Assembly: GCF_038050405.1 (NCBI RefSeq)
Contig: NZ_CP150900.1
Coordinates: 3,224,001-3,288,000 of the forward strand
Direction: 5' to 3'
Origin: Paraburkholderia sp. IMGN_8
Lineage (GTDB): Bacteria > Pseudomonadota > Gammaproteobacteria > Burkholderiales > Burkholderiaceae
DNA: 64,000 nt
In this document: piece by piece, positions 39,357 to 47,730 of the stretch
Numbering within the stretch: the stretch's first letter is position 1
Layout: the number at the start of each line of letters is the position of its first letter
The notes under the pieces: model-generated
What the model was told of the DNA's origin: nothing
The model's database searches: none
What the model saw: only the letters and a program-made list of their open reading frames with translations
Position numbers and translations under genes: made by a program

Positions 39357-39396
39357 AAAAGCGCGAGCCGGCATCGATGCCGCTCGCGCTTTTTTC
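39357..39396. terminator. Bidirectional intrinsic terminator between yfcG and maoC
   Basis: AAAAGCGCGAGC on the left pairs with GCTCGCGCTTTTTT on the right; the inner CGGCATCGATGCCG extends the stem. A and T runs at both ends allow termination of both convergent units. Confidence 0.9.
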
Positions 39397-39418
39397 TCCC
39401 ACATGTACCTGCTGACGG

Positions 39419-39895
39419 CTAGAAGTAATGCCGTGTGATGAACTCCGCGACACACACGGGCCGCTCACTGCCCAGCCGCTCCAGCGTCACATTCCACACG
39501 ACCTGCACGCCGGCGTTGTCGATATCTTCGACTGACTCCACCGCAAAACTCGCGCGCAACTGCGAGCCGACCAGCACCGGCGACGTGAACCGCACCCGAT
39601 TCAATCCGTAATTGACGCCCATGCGCTGCTTGAGCGTGACTGTCTTTCCCAGCAGTGCTGGGATCAACGACAGCGTCATGAAGCCATGTGCGACCGGACC
39701 GCCGAACGGCGACTCACGCCGCGCCCGTTCGGGGTCGACGTGAATCCATTGGTGATCGCCAGTGGCTTCGGCGAAACGATCGACGCTGAGTTGATCGACC
39801 GTCAGCCAGTCGCTGATGAGCGGTTGCGCGCCCACCAGCGCACGCAACGCCTGCGCATCGCCGAACGCCGCGGCAGCCGCCGCGCTGTCCGTCAC
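39419..39895 (-). CDS. MaoC family dehydratase (second copy, GTG start)
   Basis: A 158-residue hot-dog-fold (R)-enoyl-CoA hydratase-like protein. The hydratase motif is FAEATGDHQWIHVDPERA, with SPFGGPVAHGFMTLSL following. The long frame opens inside the neighbour; I chose GTG at 39895 because it overlaps the TGA of the preceding gene (GTGA), the coupling pattern seen elsewhere in this operon. It is the last gene of the DUF1178-ACAD-ACAD-MaoC-MaoC unit. It may form a heterodimer with the other MaoC protein or act alone on 2-enoyl-CoA. Confidence 0.85.
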   Translation of the reverse strand: MTDSAAAAAAFGDAQALRALVGAQPLISDWLTVDQLSVDRFAEATGDHQWIHVDPERARRESPFGGPVAHGFMTLSLIPALLGKTVTLKQRMGVNYGLNRVRFTSPVLVGSQLRASFAVESVEDIDNAGVQVVWNVTLERLGSERPVCVAEFITRHYF

Positions 39896-40350
39896 GACGC
39901 GGCGCCCGGACTGCGCAGCCCGAACAACCCCTTCGAGCGCACAATGATCACCGTTTCGCCATGCTGATTGATGCCTTCCCACTGCGTCGACACGATGCCG
40001 CGATCCGGCTTGCTCGCCGAGACGCGCTTGTCGAGCACGGCGTTCATCATGGTGATCGTGTCGCCGACGCGCACCGGTTTCAACCAGCGAATCTCGTCGA
40101 TACCGGGCGAGCCCATCGACGTAGAACCGGCGATCGTGTAGCGCACCAGCATGCCCATCATGACCGAACAGGTATGCCAGCCGCTTGCGACCAGGCCGCC
40201 GAACGGCGATTCGGCGGCGGCCGCATCGTCGACGTGAAACGGCTGAGGATCGAACTGCTCCGCAAACGCAACGATCTCCTCACGCGTGAACGTATGCTTG
40301 CCGATTTCGGTAGTCGTGCCGACCACCATGTCCTCAAAACTCAAACCCAT
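39892..40350 (-). CDS. MaoC family dehydratase (first copy)
   Basis: A 152-residue MaoC/hot-dog protein. It begins MGLSFEDMVVGTTTEIGKHT and carries EQFDPQPFHVDDAAAAESPF, GGLVASGWHTCSVMMG and DEIRWLKPVRVGDTI. The usual hydratase D-x4-H pair is present as FDPQPFHVD. It likely hydrates a 2-enoyl-CoA made by the adjacent dehydrogenases. It follows the 375-residue dehydrogenase by 36 bases and overlaps the next maoC gene by four. Confidence 0.9.
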   Translation of the reverse strand: MGLSFEDMVVGTTTEIGKHTFTREEIVAFAEQFDPQPFHVDDAAAAESPFGGLVASGWHTCSVMMGMLVRYTIAGSTSMGSPGIDEIRWLKPVRVGDTITMMNAVLDKRVSASKPDRGIVSTQWEGINQHGETVIIVRSKGLFGLRSPGAAS

Positions 40351-40386
40351 CGTCGCACCTCTTCTTTGTTCGATCGAACCGGCTAA

Positions 40387-41514
40387 TCAGGCTTCGGCGG
40401 TGACAAACCCCGGCAACGCAGCGAAACGCGCGAGATGGTGATCGACATCGCCCAACGTGGTTTCGATGATAGCAAGACGTTTGAACAGATGCGCCGCGGC
40501 CACTTCGTTCGTGACGCCCATGCCGCCGTGCAACTGCACTGCCTGCTGGCCGACGAAACGTGCGGCCTGGCCGACTCGCACCTTTGCAGCGGACACAGCA
40601 CGACGGCGTTCGTCCGCGTCTGCGCTGGTGTAGCGCACGGCCGCCAGATAAGTCACTGAACGAGCCTGTTCGGCGTGAATCAGCATCTCGACCATACGGT
40701 GCTGCAACGCCTGAAACCGCGCGATCGGCTGGCCGAATTGCTGGCGCGTCTTGGTGTAGTCGAGCGTGGCGTGGTTCAGCGCGTCGAGCGCGCCAACCGC
40801 CTCCGCGCACAGCAGCACCGTGCCGTAATCCGCGATGTGCTCGAGCGTGGCCGCGCCGGCGTGTTTGCCGGCGAGCCGGCGTGCCGGCGTACCCTGGAAC
40901 TCGAGTGTTGCGGCGCGTTGACCGTCGATCGTGCGGTAGTCGGTCACTTTGACGCCGGCCGCATCGCGCGCGACCACGAACAGCGCGATCTCGCCGTTCA
41001 GCCGAGCCGGCACGACCCAGTAGTCAGCTTGCGCGCCGTGCAGCACGACCGACTTCGTGCCATTCAGCGTGTGCTGCTCGCCTTGCACGGTCGCTGCCGT
41101 CTCGACCTCGAACAGATCGTAGCGGGCATGCGGCTCGTGAAATGCCACCGCCAGCTTGATCTCGCCCTGGGCCGCGCGTTCGAGCAGCGATGCATCCTCG
41201 CCCTGCTCCGTGCCAGCCAGCTGTAGTGCTTCGATACCCACGGCGGTCGCCCAATACGGCTCGACGACCAAAGCGCGTCCCAACTCCTGCATGACCACCA
41301 GCATGTCGATCGGGCTGCCGTTGAAGCCGCCTTGGGCTTCCGGCACCGGCAACGCGGTCAGGCCGAGTTCCGTGAAGGCCGACCAGTGCACGTCCGACAC
41401 GCCGGCTTCCGATTGCACGATCGCCTGGCGCGCTTCGAACCCGTAGCTCTTGTCCAGATAGCGGCGCAGTGCGTCGGCGAATTGCTGTTGTTCGTCGTTG
41501 AAAGTGAAGTCCAT
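40387..41514 (-). CDS. Acyl-CoA dehydrogenase, short partner subunit type
   Basis: A 375-residue acyl-CoA dehydrogenase. It starts MDFTFNDEQQQFADALRRYL and has VVEPYWATAVGIEAL, HTLNGTKSVVLHGAQADYWV, RQQFGQPIARFQALQHRMVEM with its FAD contacts, and VQLHGGMGVTNEVAAAHLFK. It lacks the central MTEP-type motif (here AVAFHEPHARYDLF) and an obvious catalytic base. In several bacteria such degenerate chains pair with an adjacent full-length chain as a heterotetramer. The gene starts 10 bases after the 398-residue dehydrogenase stop, which supports such pairing. Confidence 0.9.
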   Translation of the reverse strand: MDFTFNDEQQQFADALRRYLDKSYGFEARQAIVQSEAGVSDVHWSAFTELGLTALPVPEAQGGFNGSPIDMLVVMQELGRALVVEPYWATAVGIEALQLAGTEQGEDASLLERAAQGEIKLAVAFHEPHARYDLFEVETAATVQGEQHTLNGTKSVVLHGAQADYWVVPARLNGEIALFVVARDAAGVKVTDYRTIDGQRAATLEFQGTPARRLAGKHAGAATLEHIADYGTVLLCAEAVGALDALNHATLDYTKTRQQFGQPIARFQALQHRMVEMLIHAEQARSVTYLAAVRYTSADADERRRAVSAAKVRVGQAARFVGQQAVQLHGGMGVTNEVAAAHLFKRLAIIETTLGDVDHHLARFAALPGFVTAEA

Positions 41515-41524
41515 GCGCCGCTCC

Positions 41525-42721
41525 TCAAAGTCCGAGAATCATCTGCGCGATGATGTTCTTTTGAATTTCGTTCGAGCCGCCGTAAATCGACGTCTTGCGG
41601 AAATTGAAGTAGTACGCGGCCAGCGGCGCGGCGTCATCGTCACCGGCGAGGCTGTGTTCGCGTTCGCCTTCGAGGAATCGCACGTCGAACGGTGCGGCGA
41701 GCGGCCCGATCGCTTCGACCATCAATTCGGTCAGACCTTGCTGCACTTCCGTGCCCTTGATCTTGAGCATCGACGCCTCCGGTCCCGGCCCGCGTCCGCC
41801 CGTTTCATTGGCGACGACGCGTTGCACGGTGACTTCGAGCGCCATCAACTCGATCTCCAGGCTCGCGACTTTCGCGGCGAACACAGGGTCATGCAGCAGC
41901 GGCTTGCCGTTCTTCTTCTGATCGAGCGCGAGGCGCTTCAGGAATACAAGTTCGCGCTTCGATTGGCCGACGCGGGCAATGCCCGTGCGCTCGTGCCCGA
42001 GCAGATACTTCGCATAGGTCCAGCCGCGGTTCTCTTCACCGACCAGATTGTCGACCGGCACTTTCACGTCTTCGAAAAAGACTTCGTTGACTTCGTGATC
42101 TTCGTCGAGCGTGATGATCGGGCGCACGGTGATACCCGGCGTTTTCATGTCGATCAGCAGGAACGAGATGCCCTCCTGCTTCTTCGCACCGCTGTCAGTG
42201 CGCACGAGGCAGAACATCATGTCGGCGTATTGGCCGAGCGTGGTCCAGGTTTTCTGACCGTTGACGACGTAATGATCGCCAACGCGCTCGGCGCGCGTGC
42301 GCAGCGAGGCCAGATCCGACCCGGAGCCCGGCTCCGAATAGCCTTGGCACCACCAGTCCGTACCGTCGAGAATACGCGGCAGATAGTGACGCTTCTGCGC
42401 CTCGTTGCCGTACTTCATCAGCACCGGCGCCACCATCGAGACGCCGAACGGCAGCACGGAAGGCGCGCCGATACGCGCGCATTCTTCGTCCCAGATGTGC
42501 CGTTGCGTCGCGTCCCAGCCCGGACCGCCGTATTCTTTCGGCCAGGCGACCGCCGACCAGCCACGCGTGCCAAGCAGTTTGTGCCAGCTTGCGAAGTCGT
42601 CGCGATTCAGACGCTTGTGGTTGAGTACTTTGTCGCTCAGCTCGCGAGGCAGATTCGCTTCGAGCCAGGCGCGGATGTCGGCGCGGAACGCGTCGTCAGC
42701 GGGGGAATAGTCCAGATTCAT
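41525..42721 (-). CDS. Acyl-CoA dehydrogenase, long partner subunit type
   Basis: A 398-residue acyl-CoA dehydrogenase. It has GYSEPGSGSDLASLRTRAER, VNGQKTWTTLGQYADMMFCL, the FAD-binding area and the C-terminal YGGSNEIQKNIIAQMILGL. At the position of the MCAD catalytic glutamate (YEG) it has YGG, so the base must come from elsewhere, as in the heteromeric pimeloyl-CoA/steroid-CoA dehydrogenase branch. The start MNLDYSPADDAFRADIRAWL is typical. It is translated just before the 375-residue partner. The natural acyl chain is not shown. Confidence 0.92.
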   Translation of the reverse strand: MNLDYSPADDAFRADIRAWLEANLPRELSDKVLNHKRLNRDDFASWHKLLGTRGWSAVAWPKEYGGPGWDATQRHIWDEECARIGAPSVLPFGVSMVAPVLMKYGNEAQKRHYLPRILDGTDWWCQGYSEPGSGSDLASLRTRAERVGDHYVVNGQKTWTTLGQYADMMFCLVRTDSGAKKQEGISFLLIDMKTPGITVRPIITLDEDHEVNEVFFEDVKVPVDNLVGEENRGWTYAKYLLGHERTGIARVGQSKRELVFLKRLALDQKKNGKPLLHDPVFAAKVASLEIELMALEVTVQRVVANETGGRGPGPEASMLKIKGTEVQQGLTELMVEAIGPLAAPFDVRFLEGEREHSLAGDDDAAPLAAYYFNFRKTSIYGGSNEIQKNIIAQMILGL

Positions 42722-42771
42722 GCGTAGTGTCTCCTGGCCGCAACCCCGCCCGCCGCCAGTGAGCCACTGCG

Positions 42772-43197
42772 CTATTGCAGCGGTTCCTTCAAGGCAACCG
42801 GGACCGGCAGCGGCATCACTTCGATGCCTTCTTCGACCAAGGCTCTCGCGTCTTCCGGTGTCGTGACACCGCGAATATTGCGTGCAGGCGCTTCGTTATA
42901 GTGAATGCGCCGTGCTTCCTCGGCGAAGCGGTCGCCCACGTTCTCAGTCTTTTCCAGTACCTCGCGCAATGCGCGCATCACGCGCGCCTGCATTTCCTCC
43001 GCGCCCGCAGGGACTTTCGTGTCAGTCGCACCCGACAGATTCAGGCGGGGCGCCGACGGCAAACGGCTCACTTCGTTCGCACCGCAGATCGGACATTCGA
43101 CGAGCTTGCGGGACTGTTGCGATTCGAAGTCATCCGCCGAAGCAAACCAGCCTTCGAACCGATGGCCATGCGGACACTGTAAATCGAGGACCTTCAT
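42772..43197 (-). CDS. DUF1178 family protein
   Basis: A 141-residue DUF1178 protein of unknown function. It begins MKVLDLQCPHGHRFEGWF, has a zinc-ribbon-like pair C8-PHGH and C35-PIC38, then a polar linker with Ala/Glu-rich helix and ends with a GIEVMPLPVPV segment. It heads the leftward unit with two acyl-CoA dehydrogenases and two MaoC genes, 50 bases before the first dehydrogenase. Whether it belongs functionally to that pathway is unclear, since DUF1178 is also found elsewhere near nudix genes. Confidence 0.92.
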   Translation of the reverse strand: MKVLDLQCPHGHRFEGWFASADDFESQQSRKLVECPICGANEVSRLPSAPRLNLSGATDTKVPAGAEEMQARVMRALREVLEKTENVGDRFAEEARRIHYNEAPARNIRGVTTPEDARALVEEGIEVMPLPVPVALKEPLQ

Positions 43198-43219
43198 GTG
43201 GAATCAGGGCTTGCGTGCC

Positions 43220-43256
43220 AGTTTAGCGCAAAATGGAAATTTGTGAACGGTCGTTC
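43220..43256 (-). promoter_or_regulatory. Promoter with GAACG-GT-CGTTC operator before the DUF1178-ACAD operon
   Basis: On the minus strand TTCACA (-35, 43242-43247) and TAAACT (-10, 43220-43225) are 16 bases apart. The perfect 5-2-5 dyad GAACGGTCGTTC (43245-43256) overlaps the -35, a repressor-type position. It has the same NACG-NN-CGTN plan as the dyad at 32900-32911. Confidence 0.6.
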
Positions 43257-43321
43257 GTAAATTTTTACGGACGACGCGTTGACGCCGGGCGTCGCCGAAT
43301 AAATCGAACGCATGGTCGATT

Positions 43322-43752
43322 TTAACCCTTTGCGCAGCAGGCTGCCCAAGGCGGGATCAGCGGCAAATGATCGACGAAATCGGCCGCAGGATAAGCTGCC
43401 GCACCAAGGACCCACACATTTGCGCGCTTGCCATCGCCCTGCTTTTACGCAACCAGATATTCGAGCTGGCGATTGAGCCGTGGCTCGAGTTCGCGAGCTT
43501 CCTTCGCGAGGTTGATCTGCTTGGCTGATTTCCTGGCTTCAAAGATGTCCGGTTTGATCTCGTAACATCCCCGCGCCGTCAATCACGCAAGGATGTCCGA
43601 AAGATGCCACATCGATGCACTCCCCTCGTGGAGCGGTGGCGGAAATTCGATCGCGTGCCTCAGCATCAGCTTGCGCATGTTTTGCCGGGACACGCCCGCG
43701 ACCTCAGCGGCATCGGCCGGTCATAGACCAACAGGGGCTTTTTTGCGGACCT
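43322..43752 (-). pseudogene. Decayed HTH DNA-binding protein gene
   Basis: Leftward translation gives a broken protein: KKPLLVYDRPM, then after a frameshift near 43711-43724, AAEVAGVSRQNMRKLMLRH, FPPPLHEGSASMWHLSDILA, a TGA at 43583-43585 where a Trp is expected, LTARGCYEIKPDIFEARKSA, INLAKEARELEPRLNRQLEY, a TAA at 43445-43447, and still in frame VWVLGAAAYPAADFVDHLPL to a stop at 43322. The first part fits small HTH regulators that recognise DNA through an AAEVAGVSRQ-type helix. Two nonsense codons and a frameshift mark it as a remnant. It occupies most of the 606-base gap at 43198-43803. Confidence 0.65.
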
Positions 43753-43803
43753 TCAACTGGCCGCGACGCGTGCGTATCCTTCTGGCTGGCTAATCGCCGA
43801 GCG

Positions 43804-44388
43804 CTATCGCGGCTCAGCAGTCGGCCACGCACCCGACAAAACTTTCTCCAACCAGAACGTGCCGATGATCGTTTTTACGTCAGTGATCTTGCCGGTGCGC
43901 ACCCATTCGGACACATCCGCGACGCTGGCCGTGAACAGCTCGAGGAACTCGCCGTCGTCGAGTTTGCGCTCGCCAGCGGTCAAACCGCGCGCGAGGTAGA
44001 TATCGATGAATTCGGTCGAGTAGGAAATGATCGGGTGAACGCGCGTCAGATAAACGTATTCGCGCGCGGTATAGCCGGTTTCTTCCTGCAGCTCGCGCTT
44101 CGCGCATGCCAGCGCGCCTTCGTTCGGGTCGAGCTTGCCCGCCGGATACTCCACCATGACCTTGCCCATCGGATAGCGATACTGGCTTTCCATCAATACG
44201 CGGCCGTCGTCGAACAGCGGGATCACCATCACGGCGCCCGGATGCTGAACGTATTCGCGAGTTGCGTGCTTGCCGTCCGGCAAGCGAACGGTATCGCACT
44301 TGAGCGTGAGGAACGGCCCTTGATGGACCGTTCTGCTCTCGAGACAGGTCTCGGTGAGTACCACGTCGTGATCGGGAAGTTCAGCCAT
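43804..44388 (-). CDS. nudF: NUDIX hydrolase, ADP-ribose pyrophosphatase type
   Basis: A 194-residue NUDIX enzyme. The Nudix box GKLDPNEGALACAKRELQEETGY is complete (G-x5-E-x7-REL-x-EE-x-G in parts), preceded by QYRYPMGKVMVEYPAG as in ADP-ribose pyrophosphatases. It hydrolyses ADP-ribose and related NDP-sugars to AMP and sugar phosphate. The frame opens far upstream, but the ATG at 44388 (MAELPDHDVVL) has TGAGG at good spacing. It lies 43 bases after the DUF2818 stop in the same direction and may be the tail of the nuo transcript. Confidence 0.9.
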   Translation of the reverse strand: MAELPDHDVVLTETCLESRTVHQGPFLTLKCDTVRLPDGKHATREYVQHPGAVMVIPLFDDGRVLMESQYRYPMGKVMVEYPAGKLDPNEGALACAKRELQEETGYTAREYVYLTRVHPIISYSTEFIDIYLARGLTAGERKLDDGEFLELFTASVADVSEWVRTGKITDVKTIIGTFWLEKVLSGAWPTAEPR

Positions 44389-44431
44389 TTGCGACCTCAG
44401 GACAGCTTTGGTGCGCGACGGCGAGACGCCG

Positions 44432-44728
44432 TCAGCGACGTTTGACGAGATACTGGAAGGTGAAACCAGGAAACGCGAACACGACGAACAGAGCGAACGT
44501 GATCGCATAGAACTGCCACCCTTGCTCAAAGCGGTTACCAGCACGCGCTTCGAGCAGAAAACCGAGCGCGCCGACCACGAAGTACAGCACGATCAGTTCG
44601 GCAATCCGGATCCACGCGCTCTTCTTCGCCGCTTTCAACGGCACCGCGGCGAAGAGACGCTGATTCAGGAACGGCAGGTTGGCGCCGACCAGCGCCAACA
44701 ACACGATAAACCAACCCGCAGCCGACAT
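44432..44728 (-). CDS. DUF2818 family membrane protein
   Basis: A 98-residue inner-membrane protein with three hydrophobic segments (about 5-22, 42-60, 72-92). It is the DUF2818 protein regularly found directly after nuoN in Burkholderiales. Start chosen at 44728 because ATG overlaps the nuoN TGA (ATGA), indicating coupled translation. The constant position suggests an accessory role with complex I, but no function is established. Confidence 0.92.
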   Translation of the reverse strand: MSAAGWFIVLLALVGANLPFLNQRLFAAVPLKAAKKSAWIRIAELIVLYFVVGALGFLLEARAGNRFEQGWQFYAITFALFVVFAFPGFTFQYLVKRR

Positions 44729-46200
44729 CAGAGCAGCAGCGTGTGCTGGATCGCCTGCAGGCACGCCTTCAGCAGCGGATCCGGCACGATGCCGAGCACC
44801 AGCACGGCAACACCATTGAGCGCGAGCAAGGCACGCGTGCTGGTGTCAGCGTGGATCGGCGACTGGTCTTGCGGCTCGTCGAAGTACATCAGTTTGACAA
44901 TACGCAAGTAGTAGAACGCGCCAAACAGCGACGTGATCACAGCCAACACGGTCAGCCACGTCAAACCGGCGTTCATCGTAGCCTGCAGCACCGCAAGCTT
45001 GGCGTAAAAGCCGACCGCAGGCGGGATGCCGGCGAGCGAGAACATCATCACCATCATCACGAACGCGAACACCGGGCTGCGTTGGTTGAGACCCTTGAAG
45101 TCTTCGAGCGTATCCGCTTCGAAATCGCGGCGCGCCAGCAGCATGATGATGCCGAAGGTGCCCATCGTAGTAAGCAGGTAGACGATGCTGTAGAACATGG
45201 CCGAGCCGTACGCGTTGGCCGCGCCGGTCGTCTTCTGATCCACCACGCCTGCCAGCAGGCCCAGCAGCACGAAACCCATGTTCGAGATCGCCGAGTACGC
45301 GAGCATGCGCTTGACGTTGCGCTGCACGATACCGGTGATGTTGCCGACAATCAGCGACAGCGCGGCCAGGATCACCAGCATTTCCTGCCATTCGACCGCG
45401 AGCGGCAGCAGACCCATTACGAGGAAGCGCAGGCCCCACGCGAATGCCGCGACCTTCGGACCACCACCGACCATCAGCGTCATCGCCGTCGGTGCGCCTT
45501 GATAAACGTCCGGCACCCACATATGGAACGGTACCGCGCCCATCTTGAACGCCACGCCGGCCACGATGAAGATCACGCCGAACAGCAGCACGCTCGGATC
45601 GTAGTGGCTCGTGCCGATCGCCTTGAACACTTCGTTCAGGTCGAGCGAGCCGGTCGCGCCGTACAGCATCGAGATGCCGTACAGCAGGAAACCTGAAGCC
45701 AGCGCGCCGAGCACGTAGTATTTCATTGCAGCTTCGTTCGACGGCGCTGCTTCACGACGCAGTGCGATCGCAGCATAGAGCGACAGCGACATCAGTTCCA
45801 GACCGAGGTAAAGCGTCAGGAAGTTGTTGCCGGAGATCATCACCAGCTGGCCGAGCAGCGAAAACATGCCCAGCAGGAAGAAGTCACCGCGGAACAGATC
45901 GCGATCTTCGAGGTACTTGCGCGAATAAACGATCGACAGGGCATAGCCGAGCGTCACCACCGCTTTCATCAAGTTGGCGAACGAATCCACCACGTACATG
46001 TGCCCGAAGAAATAATGCACTTGCGGGTCGAAAGCGTTCAGCGCGAACCAGACGCCGGCGATCAGCGTCGAGAACAGCGCGATGAAATACGTGGTGCGGC
46101 GACCGGCCTGGCCGACGAACGTGTCGTTGAGCCACGCGACAACAACGGCGAGCATCACCAGCGCGTCGGGCAACAGAGCAGTCATAGGGGCGTTTTGCAT
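44728..46200 (-). CDS. nuoN: NADH-quinone oxidoreductase subunit N
   Basis: A 490-residue polytopic membrane subunit, one of three Mrp-antiporter-like proton channels of complex I. About 14 helices are evident. Motifs include LGLELMSLSLYAA, KYYVLGALASGFLLYGISML with the transmembrane lysine/glutamate pattern, KMGAVPFHMWVPDVYQGAP and KRMLAYSAISNMGFVLLGLL. The start at 46200 (MQNAPMTALLPDAL) is 25 bases after nuoM; an ATG at 46185 is also possible. Last nuo gene, with its stop overlapping the DUF2818 start. Confidence 0.96.
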   Translation of the reverse strand: MQNAPMTALLPDALVMLAVVVAWLNDTFVGQAGRRTTYFIALFSTLIAGVWFALNAFDPQVHYFFGHMYVVDSFANLMKAVVTLGYALSIVYSRKYLEDRDLFRGDFFLLGMFSLLGQLVMISGNNFLTLYLGLELMSLSLYAAIALRREAAPSNEAAMKYYVLGALASGFLLYGISMLYGATGSLDLNEVFKAIGTSHYDPSVLLFGVIFIVAGVAFKMGAVPFHMWVPDVYQGAPTAMTLMVGGGPKVAAFAWGLRFLVMGLLPLAVEWQEMLVILAALSLIVGNITGIVQRNVKRMLAYSAISNMGFVLLGLLAGVVDQKTTGAANAYGSAMFYSIVYLLTTMGTFGIIMLLARRDFEADTLEDFKGLNQRSPVFAFVMMVMMFSLAGIPPAVGFYAKLAVLQATMNAGLTWLTVLAVITSLFGAFYYLRIVKLMYFDEPQDQSPIHADTSTRALLALNGVAVLVLGIVPDPLLKACLQAIQHTLLL

Positions 46201-46225
46201 GGTCTTTAAATTCCTCCGCTCTGCA

Positions 46226-47716
46226 TTACTGTGGCAACGGCAGCTTTGACTGCGCGACGTGGGAGAGGAGGTTTTCCACGGATACGTGCATCACATCGGT
46301 AAAGGGCTTCGGATACAGGCCCATGAACAGCGTCAGTGCGGCGAGCACCGCCATCATGAAGAACTCGCGGCGGTTGATGTCGAGCAGGCCCTTCACGTGA
46401 TCGTTGGCGACCGCGCCGAAGTACACGCGCTTGTACATCCACAGCGTGTAGGCCGCGCCGAGAATCAGCGTGACAGCCGCACCGCCTGCGATCCAGAAGT
46501 TGTACTGGACTGCGGCCAGAATCACCATGAACTCGCCGACGAAACCGGAAGTGCCCGGCAAGCCGCAATTGGCCATCGAGAACAGCATCACGAACGCCGC
46601 GAACTTCGGCATCACGTTGACAACGCCGCCGTAATCGGCGATCTGACGCGAGTGCATACGGTCGTACAGCACGCCGATGCTCAGGAACATCGCACCCGAC
46701 ACGAAACCGTGCGAGATCATCTGCACGATCGCGCCTTCCACGCCGAGCTGGTTGAAGATGAAGAAGCCGAGCGTCACAAAACCCATGTGCGCGATCGACG
46801 AATACGCCACCAGCTTCTTCATGTCGGACTGGACCATCGCGACCAGACCAATGTAGATCACCGCGATCAGCGACAGCGTGATGACGACCGGCGCAAGGAA
46901 GTGGCTCGCGTCCGGCGTGATCGGCAGCGAGAAGCGCAGGAAACCGTACGCGCCCAGCTTCAGCATGATCGCGGCCAGCACGATCGAGCCGCCAGTCGGC
47001 GCTTCCACGTGGGCGTCAGGCAACCACGTATGCACCGGCCACATCGGCACCTTCACGGCGAACGCCAGGAAGAACGCTATGAATAACAACACCTGCGGGG
47101 TCATGGCGATCTGCGTGTTCTGCCACGTCGCGAGGTCGAAGGTACCGGTCTGGATGTACAGGTACAGCAACGCGACCAGCATCAGCAGCGAGCCCATCAG
47201 CGTATACAGGAAGAACTTGAACGCCGCGTACACGCGGTCCGCCCCACCCCACACGCCGATGATGATGTACATCGGAATCAGCGTCGCTTCGAAGAACACG
47301 TAGAACAGCATGCCGTCCGCTGCGCTGAACACGCCGACCATGATGCCGGACAGGATCAGGAACGAAGCAAGGTACTGCGCGACATTCTTCGTAATGACTT
47401 CCCACGCGGCGATCACCGTGATCACCGTGATCACTGCGGTCAACACGACGAACCACATCGAGATGCCGTCGACACCCAGGTGATACGTAATGTTAAAGCG
47501 CTCGATCCAGTTCGCCTTTTCGACGAACTGCAACTCGGCGCTGCTCGAATCAAAACCGGTAATCAGCGGGATCGTCACGATGAAGCTGACGACCGAGCCG
47601 ATCAGCGCAATCCAGCGCGCTGGAGCCGGGTTCCGGTCGGAACCGATAGCCAGGACCAGGAGACCGACGAGGATCGGCAACCAGATCGCAATACTGAGAA
47701 TCGGATAAGCGTGCAT
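46226..47716 (-). CDS. nuoM: NADH-quinone oxidoreductase subunit M
   Basis: A 496-residue antiporter-like membrane subunit of complex I. It shows YVFFEATLIPMYIIIGVWGG with the key glutamate, KVPMWPVHTWLPDAHVEAPT and SGSIVLAA-type helix (here GGSIVLAAIMLKLGAYGFLR), and KKLVAYSSIAHMGFVTLGFF. These carry the conserved Glu/Lys/His of the proton path. It is separated by 14 bases from nuoL and 25 from nuoN. Confidence 0.97.
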   Translation of the reverse strand: MHAYPILSIAIWLPILVGLLVLAIGSDRNPAPARWIALIGSVVSFIVTIPLITGFDSSSAELQFVEKANWIERFNITYHLGVDGISMWFVVLTAVITVITVIAAWEVITKNVAQYLASFLILSGIMVGVFSAADGMLFYVFFEATLIPMYIIIGVWGGADRVYAAFKFFLYTLMGSLLMLVALLYLYIQTGTFDLATWQNTQIAMTPQVLLFIAFFLAFAVKVPMWPVHTWLPDAHVEAPTGGSIVLAAIMLKLGAYGFLRFSLPITPDASHFLAPVVITLSLIAVIYIGLVAMVQSDMKKLVAYSSIAHMGFVTLGFFIFNQLGVEGAIVQMISHGFVSGAMFLSIGVLYDRMHSRQIADYGGVVNVMPKFAAFVMLFSMANCGLPGTSGFVGEFMVILAAVQYNFWIAGGAAVTLILGAAYTLWMYKRVYFGAVANDHVKGLLDINRREFFMMAVLAALTLFMGLYPKPFTDVMHVSVENLLSHVAQSKLPLPQ

Positions 47717-47730
47717 TAGTGTCCCTCGCC

